A stretch of DNA of 29,908 nucleotides from Perkinsus chesapeaki (Eukaryota > Perkinsozoa > Perkinsida > Perkinsidae). Under the pieces are notes generated by a model that worked only from the letters and a program-made list of their open reading frames with translations, searched no databases and was not told the DNA's origin. The DNA lies in NCBI GenBank assembly GCA_013115145.1, contig JAAPAO010000448.1:1-29908 (forward strand), written 5' to 3'. Within the stretch, counting starts at the first letter, position 1. The number at the start of each line of letters is the position of its first letter. Below are positions 10,403 to 19,551 of the stretch, piece after piece. A program made the position numbers and the translations under genes.

Positions 10403-13400
10403 CTAATACATCATATTATTAATACTTACTGTTATGCTATTGTTGTTGGTAACCCTTCCTCCTCTTTCTCCACCTCTATTCATTGTTGCTCTTAATCTAA
10501 AGGTACTAAGATTAATACTATTATGTCCTATACCAATAGCCTCATCAATCCTCATACGTACGGAAACACTATCATCTGGATGGATCAACCTATCATTACA
10601 TATACAATATTATTATACATTATTATTACTTATAGAAATTGATTCCAGTAAGATTAAATCCAAATAAGCGTTCTAATCCATTACTAGCTCCTGTACATAT
10701 ACCAGCAATAACATCGAATATAGCTATCTCAACAATATCATCACCACCGCCAGTAGCAGATAATGTTGTTGCCTCATTCAATATATCATCTATAATATTA
10801 TCACTTAATTGTAAGGCCTATTAATCATTTAATACATGGCAAGCCATTAGCTATTACCTCGGATGATGATGATGATCTTATATCAGTTGTATTATTAATA
10901 AGGGTATTAGTTGAGGGTATGGCAGAATGTATGAAGTCTATAGCAGTTGGTGGTGTTGATGATGATGATGATGATGTATTAAATGCAGAACAGCGGCAGA
11001 AAGCAGAAGAGCTTTGAGTATTCCTATTATATAATGCTACTACTGTATTCATAATATTCTATTATTAGTACTACCCTATATTGCTGAATTGCTGCTCCTG
11101 CTGCTGCTGCTGTTGCGGCCTTCCTAGTTTTAATGGTGCTGAATTCTCTACCCATACATACCTATCATAATATGTCTAGCTATGTAAAATTAATTAATAC
11201 TACTACTCACTTAGCTTCTGATTTAGTACCATGTTTATGTACTTGTGGTACGGCTCCTAAGAAGTCTCTCATTCTTTTATATCCTAAACGTTCATATACC
11301 ATAGGATCAGATGCAAAGTATCTTTTAAAAGGGGGTACATAATAATAGTAGTATATTAATAGTAATACACTTACAATATTACCTATTCTTAAATAAAGAT
11401 ACAAATACTGATGCTTCTATTTGATAATGTTCACATGCAAACATATATCTTAGTTTATCAATAACATTATCTGGTATTAGTTGTGGTAAGGATATATGCT
11501 TTAATTCAGCTTCATCATCCTCATCATTATTATTATCTCCAATATCATCTTTATTTGGAGGTGATGATGATGAAGATATATGATAGTCACCTCCCTTTTC
11601 ATTGTTAGTAGCGGGGAGAGTGGTATGAGAATGACCTACGGAATGTATAATAATATCGTAGACATACCTTTCAGATTACCTCTAGTCTTACGTACATTAG
11701 CTTGACGAATGAATATATCAAACTCCACTACATCAGTTAATCTTATCTATTTATTATAATAATAGTATATAACAATATACTACTACGGGTTATTCATCAT
11801 TCTATTACCGTCATTTGGAACTTTTCCCCCATCACCTGCAAGCCTTTAATATCTTCTAAGAAGTCTCGTAATTTACCATAACGGAATTCACGATATTTAA
11901 CACTACGACCACATCGTACCTATATATTGTATTAATAGTTAATTATGATGATGATGATGAATGAGTAATACTACTATTACTACTGCTACCTTGCATAGGT
12001 TATTAACTTGATTTAATAATATACCTTGACCAGCTAATAGCTCATTTTTAAAGCAATGTATAAATAATAGCTGTTCTTTAGCTAATGCTGCATCATCGTA
12101 TACTTCATTATCATTATTATTATGTTGACTACTACTGCTACTATTACATCCAATAATAGCCATACTACCATCAACATCCGGAGATATGGGAGATGTATTA
12201 CCAACGGTAGTAGCCTAGGAAATATACATAATACGCTCAATAGGATGATTACCTGCTGCTTATCTATCTGTTTAGTGTTGTTATCAATAACCTTGGTATT
12301 ATTAAACCCTTCATCAACAACAGTAGCATTACGTATTTCTACTTTAACTCTCTGTCGGTTAGTATTCATTGACCATAAAGGATAATAAGAGGTATAAGAT
12401 GATAATAGTATGTTATTATTATCAACGTTATGTTGATGATGATGATCGTTATTAAGGGATATACACCTTTGAAATAACCATATAAGCTCGCCCAATGTAG
12501 CGTTACTTATAATAGTATTATTATCATCATACCTCAACAACCTACACACACTATCATATACTATAATTAACCCATAACCATATTATTACATTTTTATTAG
12601 TAATGCTAAGTGCATTGGATTAGCATATTCATCATCACCATAATAGCAACATGTCGTACTCCTTCCCTTCACTTCTTTATAAAACCCCTGCACCAATACC
12701 TATGATGTAGCTATGTTAACGATGATGTATAAAAGTATTACCATTAGTTTATTATTATCCACACTAGTAGCAGCTGATGAGTTATACTTTGGTGGATAAC
12801 ATGTATAACTAATAGTAGTAGCATTGGTAGAGGCATTACTAAAAGGTAGCAATGATATGATAGATTCACTACTAATATCTTACGTTGGTAATATATTATC
12901 CTTACCTATCAATAATCTACCCTGTTCTACACCAAATCTAAGAGAAATAAGGTGTAATATGGAAACCAATCCCCATGATTATTACCTTGCACATGCTAAT
13001 ATATCATTATGAGTTATATTAGGTAATGAGAATGCCATATGTAACACATACTTTATATTATCCAATGATGGATAGACTTCTTCTTGTATAAGGTATTTAA
13101 CCTACACCATCACTCTACTATACCCTATACTACTAACCCTTATTATTACACTAATAACAATCTCATCCACACACAATAATGTGCATACTGGTAGACATAG
13201 TATATCATAGACCGCAGCATCAGCATCAGTGGTATCCTTATCTCTATTATCCTTATTACGTGGATCCCTTAGTTCCTATACTATACAATATCATCACCCA
13301 CCACCTTCCACCATATTACCAATCGTCTTGTTGTCACTAAGCCATCTGATCCTTCTTGAGATTTCCGTATATCAACCATAGCATCATCTAATAAAGTAAA

Positions 13401-13819
13401 GCTGATCCTTAGCCATTCATTACATACACATATTACCAATACTGCTGACAAAACCATTAGTGATACCATATTGTGCCACATCATCCTCTGTGGGGAATAG
13501 CTCTCCCTTATTATAAGATGCATCCAATGCCTTTGGTATCCATGATGTTATTGAGGAAGAGGAGAAGGAGGAGGAGGTGTCTCTACTACTAGACCGATTG
13601 CATAATACCTATGATGGTTGTATACTCTAACCACTACACTATTACTACTACCAGCCATTCCTTACTACTGCTGCTGGTAGGAGGTTGAATAATCTCAAGT
13701 ATAGGATATGCTATGCTTATAGATCGTTTAAGATAATCTAATTCATATTTTAATCGATCCATAGAAGCCTTTTGTTGCTGTTGTTGTAGTGAAGGATCAT
13801 CATCCTTGTTAGTATCCAT
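10403..13819 (-). CDS. protein with two LOTUS (OST-HTH) domains, 18 exons
   Basis: Start ATG at 13819. Early exons are 13819-13652, 13608-13437, 13387-13320, 13275-13150, 13101-12986 and about 12937-12883; later ones follow the same pattern to a stop at 10403. The N-terminus has a Gln run and a predicted coiled coil. Two segments match the LOTUS/OST-HTH winged-helix pattern. The first (about 12100-11818) reads FKNELLAGQGILLNQVNNLCK... then YGKLRDFLEDIKGL. The second (about 11500-11210) reads IDKLRYMFACEHY... then LGYKRMRDFLGAVPQV. Known LOTUS proteins bind RNA or recruit DEAD-box helicases (Oskar, TDRD5/7, MARF1). An RNA-regulatory role is inferred here. Linkers are Ser/Asp/Asn-rich. The C-terminal ~130 residues are ordered but not recognised. 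It could be two genes if a join is wrong. Confidence 0.6.
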
Positions 13820-14122
13820 AAGCGAAAGTGAGGCTATAGAGTAAGGTTATAACTGTATAAACTCAACTAGATGTAGTATAGAAATAGTGGCTATAGTGAT
13901 GGTAAAAAGGCAGGGGGCAGGTTATAGGGACATACACTCCTGCTTTAGTAACAAGAATATGGTTTAGTTACTGCTGCTGCTTCTTGTGATTATGGTGTAT
14001 GATATGGTTACCTTAATTACCATCATAATAGTATCCATCCCTTATAATGTTTTAATGTTTGCCACCATGGGATTTAATATCACATTTAGGAGGGTTACCA
14101 CTCACAGTACCTTTTTAATAAT

Positions 14123-15016
14123 TTACCAGCCATCATTACCATCATTATTATTATTACCATCAAGCCTTGTTGTTATACACTCTTGTATAGCCTTTGATAA
14201 CTCATCTACCTTATCTTCATCTCCCATATTAGTAAACCATACCTCAATTCTAACTGATCCCTGAGGTGGCCCTCGCTTTGTGTATCTTATTGTTGATAAC
14301 ATTACTATTATTATTAATATTATTATTACAGTTTATCACATAAACGTAGACCGGTTATCATCTCTGGATGAGGTAATGCACTACCAATAACAGCTAATAC
14401 AATATTATTCCAATACCTATATGACTATATATAATATATTTAATCTATAATAGTATTACTCGTCTATCTGTTTGCCACCGACACTAGGAGCAAGAGAGAA
14501 CTGTAAATGGCCACCAACAGCATTTAATGGATCCTCCCATTCAGGTTTAACACCCTCACGGAATAGCATCATACCTTTAATAATGTTAATCATTAATACT
14601 GCTATTAATATTACTTTCAACAACTCTAAGTGATCCATCAGGGCTCTCCCTAACAAAGCGGCATCCACCAGTCTCGGCTAATAGTTCACTAGGTTGTGGT
14701 ACATGCCTCCAATAACGCCAAAACTCCCCCACAGTACCAAAGGTGCATACCTATTATATACTAACCTACTAATATTAATAAAATAATACCTGTCTAGATA
14801 GATCCTTCCATTCAGCAGCACTTGCCTTTTGATTAGGTTGTAATTGTTCCCATAATACCCAGTTATACCTTATTCATACTATTAATTATATATATTACTA
14901 CTATATTACATAAGCCTCCTATCCTGATCCTCATCACTATCTGATGTTGCTTCTTCCATTAATTTAGTAGTGAATTCCTCATCAGCTAATGAGAAGTATG
15001 GTACTACTCCCGCCAT
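14123..15016 (-). CDS. EIF4E: translation initiation factor eIF4E
   Basis: Six exons, 15016-14910, 14868-14790, 14750-14615, 14574-14460, 14416-14330 and 14285-14123, all keep frame over introns of 39-44 bp and give 228 residues. The protein binds the mRNA 5' cap. Visible are NWVLWEQ (39-44), Trp56, VGEFWRYW with Trp73, VKPEWEDP with Trp120-Glu121 (equivalent to human Trp102-Glu103, the cap sandwich and guanine contact), GGHLQFSL, and RIEVWF with Trp191 (like human Trp166). Compared with human eIF4E about 18 extra residues lie between Trp73 and the WE pair, a kind of insertion known in alveolate eIF4E clades. The C-terminus is an Asn/Asp/Gly tail. It is head-to-head with the ankyrin gene, start codons 157 bp apart. 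Confidence 0.9.
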
Positions 15017-15136
15017 AATGACAAGGGATGATGACTTGACAGTAAACGATGACGATGACAACAACGAAGAGAAGTCGATATCGTAAATCTTGAAGACTTA
15101 TAACACCTTGCCGTACCCTAACGCATCTCCATAATG

Positions 15137-15157
15137 GTCAAGAATCTTGACTCAAGA
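15137..15157. promoter_or_regulatory. overlapping dyads in the eIF4E/ankyrin divergent promoter
   Basis: GTCAAGAATCTTGAC (15137-15151) is a perfect dyad around one base. It overlaps a second one, TCTTGACTCAAGA (15145-15157). A further AATCTTGA lies near 15088. They sit in the only 157 bases separating the two divergent genes, so a dimeric factor binding TCAAGA half-sites is a reasonable guess. Confidence 0.4.
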
Positions 15158-15173
15158 TCGATATTGCATTAGA

Positions 15174-15871
15174 ATGACACGGCCTTATCATAATTTAACG
15201 GCTATCAGGGGTGGCGGTGCATCAGTATCGTCATCATCATCTGATGGCTCATCTAATACTGGGCAAATGTAATATAATAAAAGTAGACATATCCTAGTAG
15301 TTATATAAGATACGTCTCGGCTGATCCAACTGATCATTATGCTACACAAACTGTGAGGTTAATGGAAGAAATGACAATCGCAAGGCCACATAATAGTACA
15401 TTATTGGATAACTTTAATCAATTAGAGGTAATACTGTGTATATGGCATGGTAAGATACTGGATGGTAGTAGGTTAAAGATATTAATGATATGTATGAGTA
15501 TACTTGTAATAATGATACTAATAGGGTTATAGAACTATTGAATACAAAGGAATGGTGTAGACTAGCTATTAATAATAAATATGCATCAAAAGGGAATACT
15601 TTATTACATGTAGCAGCTGAAGAGGATAATGCAACATTAGTTAGGATGTTATTACAAGAATATAATGCTAATCCATTTATTACTAATGATTTTGGTTTAG
15701 AGCCAAGCTCAATGGCTGCACCAAATACTGATGTAATAGTTATTATATTATTAAGCTGTATTTATATTATAGGCCTTTAAACTATTAGTTGCTGCTGAAG
15801 ATAGACTATCTGGTGGAGAAAGAAAGATAATAAAGCGTGGTGCAGTTAAAGGGGAATTTAATCTATTCTAG
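15174..15871 (+). CDS. small ankyrin-repeat protein
   Basis: Four exons, 15174-15268, 15310-15427, 15472-15732 and 15773-15871, with introns of 41, 44 and 40 bp give 190 residues. After a Ser-rich N-terminus, residues about 110-135 match an ankyrin repeat (KGNTLLHVAAEEDNATLVRM), preceded by a degenerate repeat around 85-110 and followed by a partial one (NPFITNDFGLEP...). The last exon is basic. Ankyrin repeats mediate protein binding; no partner can be named. The gene shares its promoter region with eIF4E, so co-expression is possible. No signal peptide or membrane segment is seen. Confidence 0.75.
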
Positions 15872-15994
15872 TAGTATCATGATAACCTTGTAATGTATAA
15901 ACCAAGGATAAGTAAGCTTACTTGCTACTACATAACCACTGTTGTTAATAACATTATTATTGAGTTAGTTAATAATAATACATAGTTATATATA

Positions 15995-18034
15995 ATGTCC
16001 ACTATTACATCAATATTATCCTTATGTCTATTACAATACAGATGTGATAGTACTGAATGTTGGTCAGGGCCCTTTACTCATGATGCATGTTGTTTACCTG
16101 GATGGCCAGGTCAATCCTGGTGTTGGGGTGATGGCAGTGTCTATAACTATAATACATGTTGCAACAATAATAATATATTAGTACTAACTATTCGTATATA
16201 AGTTTTATGTATCTTATATTAGGGGGATGGTATTGGTGATCCAATATGTTGGTATAATAATGATGGTCACCACCCATCCTTATGGACATACGACAATTGT
16301 TGTTATCCTTATCCTAACCCATCATGTTGGGATGGTTGGTTTACACCGCAGCGTTGTTGTTATCGTCATTTATATCGTAGCTTATTACCATGACAATGAT
16401 ATACCAACATCATCATGACAGGTTCATCGGGAGACTGTGATCGTTCCTTAGAAGCTCGTAACCTATTTAATGGCCTTGAATATTTCCTATATACTAATAT
16501 TACTACACTTCAGTTCCTTGAATCTTTAACATATTCATCAGAGGTAAGGCATTAATATGGTATTGAAGGAGGGGTTATATTAGTAGTATTGGCCATGTGG
16601 ATGGGCAGTAGCAGCAACAACATTAATGTCTATGGAACAACACAGTTTACTATCATATAATGAAGAGGAATGGCAAATACTACATCAATTCTATCAACAT
16701 GTAGTACAATATTCAACATCAATAGGAGAGCCTAAACCCAAAGCATTGGACACACTGTAGTAATTTTGTAGTGCAGTATAAAGGGAAATGGCAGTAGTAG
16801 TATTAGTAGGTATAGTAGGGTACATATATTACGTAATATAGCTTTAAGGCAAGTATTGTCAAAGGGGAATAGATCACATATTACTATAGTATTACCTTAT
16901 TGTGGAGAGGATGTTACATGGTTAGAGGATATACTTATAAATCGATCTAATGAGGTTAGTATATATTATACTAATTATACCTATACCAACATAAGACTAC
17001 AGATTAAACCACTTACTAGCTCCTATGTATCATTAAGAATATACAATAAATGCCCAGATAGAGACCATCCAACAACAATGGCTTATCAACTACAGAAGAA
17101 GCTGAACAGTATGAACGTATTAAAGGACATAATGGTAATGATAGGTGGTAATGGTGGTGGAGTAGGAGTTGGGGGTATTAGGTTATACCATCATATGATT
17201 GGATAAGAGGAGATGAATGTACAGGTTATTTACATTATATTACATATGAATATAATAATATGAATAATAATACATGGACATTATTTATTCATCCAGATAC
17301 ACCGGAACATATGCCTAAGGTGTTAGAACCTATACACTAATAAAAATAATAATCAAGGTTTAGGTAAATATTATAATAGATGTTATTAAATGGGTAGTAT
17401 ATGGACTACTGCGAACATTACATCCTAACTTAACATTTATACATCTTTCACACAATCATTTAAATCCATTTTGGGCAAAGGCTCATCGGTAGTAACTAAT
17501 GATGATATAACCATGGTATACAGTAGTATTAGTTATAATAGAGCATTTAAAGAGTTATATGCAGAAGTAATGAATATAGAATATAATCTATCACCTGATG
17601 CTGAGGATATTAGTACATATTGTTGTACACAGCTACTTGTTAGAAATGATGCTATTAAGTAGTAATGATAACTTATTACTATTATTCATTATTATTAATG
17701 TAGATTAAGAAGTCTTAATTATTATACTACCTTATATAATAAGATGAATTCCATAGATTTATATAAGGTTGTTACAAGACCATTTGAAGTATTATCAAAT
17801 GATGATATTAACTCTAGATTACCTTGTCAATTAATGATGCCTTTATGGCAGGTAATATATAACAATGCCTATTATACACTTATACTGTTATAGGTTATAT
17901 TCGGTAATGGTGATGATATAAGTACCATAGAGCGGCCATTAGATCCTAATATACCATTATTTATGAAAACAGCTAATCTTGATGGTGATTGGGTACAGGC
18001 TATACTTGGTAGTAAATTAATGTATGTTACATAA
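15995..18034 (+). CDS. CW...CC-repeat protein with DUF3431-like domain
   Basis: Eleven exons join in frame: 15995-16180, 16223-16376, 16422-16543, 16587-16756, 16795-16954, 17003-17134, 17182-17319, 17364-17488, 17524-17658, 17704-17851, 17894-18034. They give 536 residues. Residues 1-15 resemble a signal peptide. Four Cys-rich repeats of the form CW-x(7-15)-CC follow at 22-33, 43-56, 71-89 and 97-108. The rest resembles DUF3431, a family of unknown but probably glycosyl-transfer-related function: IVLPYCGEDVTWLEDIL, RIYNKCPDRD, RGDECTGYLHYITYEYNN, TLFIHPDTPEHMP, CTQLLVRNDAIK and LWQVIFGN, in that order. Secretion or a Golgi/vacuolar site is inferred. N-glycosylation sequons are frequent. The Cys repeats may bind carbohydrate or just be disulfide-bonded modules; I cannot tell which. 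Confidence 0.75.
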
Positions 18035-18251
18035 TGAAGCGGCAGCACCATGTTGTTGATGATGTATAAAACCTTTCCCCATATTCCGAATAGTGTTAAC
18101 CAGTGAATAACCTCTTTATCTATGCTATGGCCGAGATCACAAACCGTTATTAATGAGTTAATAACAAAACAATCAACATTTAGGCAGAAGCTTTCCAACG
18201 CTGGCCAGACGACATTCCACAGTAGATGTTGTTGTTGTTATCATCATCTGT

Positions 18252-19104
18252 CTACTCATCCTCAAATTGGTCAATCACACCAGACTCGGTGACGTAGATG
18301 CCATCCAAGAACTTACGGATATCCTTATGACGGACAAGGGTGGATTGATGGATAAGGGCGGCTAAAAAAGGGAATAGTATGTATAATTAGGGTTAGCAAC
18401 AACAATGTCTGCTTATTACCAGAGCGAGAAACAAGCTCCAAATCAGCACCCTCAACGATAACCTCATCCTTAACATCATCGGACTTCCTCACAGTAACAC
18501 CGGGCATCATGTCAACAGTACGGACAACCTTCTCACCCAAGAAGTTACGGATCTCGATAGTGGAACCGTTGTTGGTAATGTTGGAGTTGATGGGGAAATG
18601 TGCATATACGAAACGGAGCTTGTACTGGTATCTCTGTAAAAAGGGAATAAATAATATCAATAGAAATATTAACCATTACCTGACGAACACCGACGATCAT
18701 GTTCTCGATATGAGAGCAGACAGTACGGATGCAGGCCTTGCTCTTGGTTAGACCGAACCACATCTCAACGGTGATTCTCCTGCCATCATCAACCAACTTC
18801 ATATCAACAGGGATATGACGGAAAGTTCTCTCGAGCTTGCCGTACTTGCCCGAGACAACGATGTGACGGGACTTAAGGGTAACCTTGACTAAAAAGGAAA
18901 ACAACAGTAGATGAGATATAATAAATATAGGTTAATAATAACAACGACAATCAATAATTGAGGGAGTGTGATGATACAATTACAAAAGTAGGGCAGTATC
19001 ATTTATGATGATAAGGTAGGGATGATTGGCAAAGTATCCTCCTGTCCCTTATTATTACCATCCTCAGGAACGTCAATGTCAATCTGAGAGTGGATAGTCT
19101 TCAT
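18252..19104 (-). CDS. RPL9: 60S ribosomal protein uL6 (L9)
   Basis: Four exons, 19104-19059, 18888-18680, 18633-18420 and 18361-18252, give 192 residues, the same length as human L9. Matches to the family run end to end: [32 protein letters not shown], the [15 protein letters not shown]-type segment, [39 protein letters not shown], and [14 protein letters not shown] near the C-terminus. It is a structural protein of the large ribosomal subunit near the factor-binding site. The first intron is 170 bp, long for this window; the others are 46 and 58 bp. Codon use favours C/G endings, as in RPL35A. The 14-bp upstream motif lies 76 bases before the start. Confidence 0.97.
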
Positions 19105-19179
19105 GAGGCCTGATGCTTCTGTACCAACGCGGCTTCGGGCGCCTGTTAGGGATTTCTATATACATAATCGATCAGCTAC

Positions 19180-19193
19180 GGGCGAGCGAGATT
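19180..19193 (-). promoter_or_regulatory. 14-bp motif upstream of RPL9 (copy 2)
   Basis: GGGCGAGCGAGATT on the plus strand, identical to the site upstream of RPL35A. ATCGAT lies at 19167-19172 on the gene-proximal side and GCGC about 15 bases beyond. Its distance to the start codon is 76 bases, against 58 in RPL35A. Confidence 0.6.
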
Positions 19194-19248
19194 TACACAA
19201 TTACCCGTGCGCAGAATTTTGCATCATCATCATCATCAACATCATCGT

Positions 19249-19263
19249 CTGTAGATTCTACAG
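19249..19263. repeat. 15-bp palindrome matching the hairpin core at 71-114
   Basis: CTGTAGATTCTACAG is a perfect dyad with one central base. Its inner 13 bases are the exact reverse complement of the core of the hairpin near the left end of the window. It lies about 145 bases upstream of the RPL9 start codon. Confidence 0.55.
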
Positions 19264-19551
19264 CCCGTTGATAATATGCAGTTGTATGGTGGTAGTTGAA
19301 TTGTGCTGTTGTATTTGAATAATATCTCGTATAAGTCATTGAATCTCTAACAACCCCATAACAAACGCAACATGAGGATTAGAACAAGAATACACTCACT
19401 TTAATGGTTATCAACACTTCCGCCCTTACTGTTGTCGGCTATAGTAGCAGCACAAGTAGTACTAAATGAGATTGTTATGTATGTAAACAAGAATAATCTC
19501 TCCATATTTGGTCATCAATACTTATGCTCGAGGACCAGCAATTATTCTTAT

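Larger units (their letters stand above)
19105..19551. other. RPL9 upstream region and spacer
   Basis: About 450 bases between RPL9 and the next minus-strand exon. It contains the shared ribosomal motif (19180-19193), a palindrome (19249-19263), and a CAT-rich run near 19221-19237. No gene is supported; reading frames here are short and low-complexity. The distal part should include the 3' end of the gene ending at 19552. Confidence 0.5.

Noticed and set aside
10825-12163. Ser-, Asn- or His-run reading frames taken as separate small proteins
   Set aside because: They overlap exons of the LOTUS gene and their ends coincide with splice sites, so they are parts of that gene plus intron read-through.
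14048-14122. Extra 3' exon of eIF4E after a possible donor at GGCTG/GTAAAT
   Set aside because: The frame already ends naturally at a TAA after the family's last conserved block, and the downstream sequence shows no eIF4E-like residues.
7103-18034. In-frame stop codons suggesting a pseudogene region or stop-codon reassignment
   Set aside because: The stops fall inside short introns; once these are removed, complete frames appear for the ankyrin, eIF4E and DUF3431 genes, which end at ordinary TAG or TAA.
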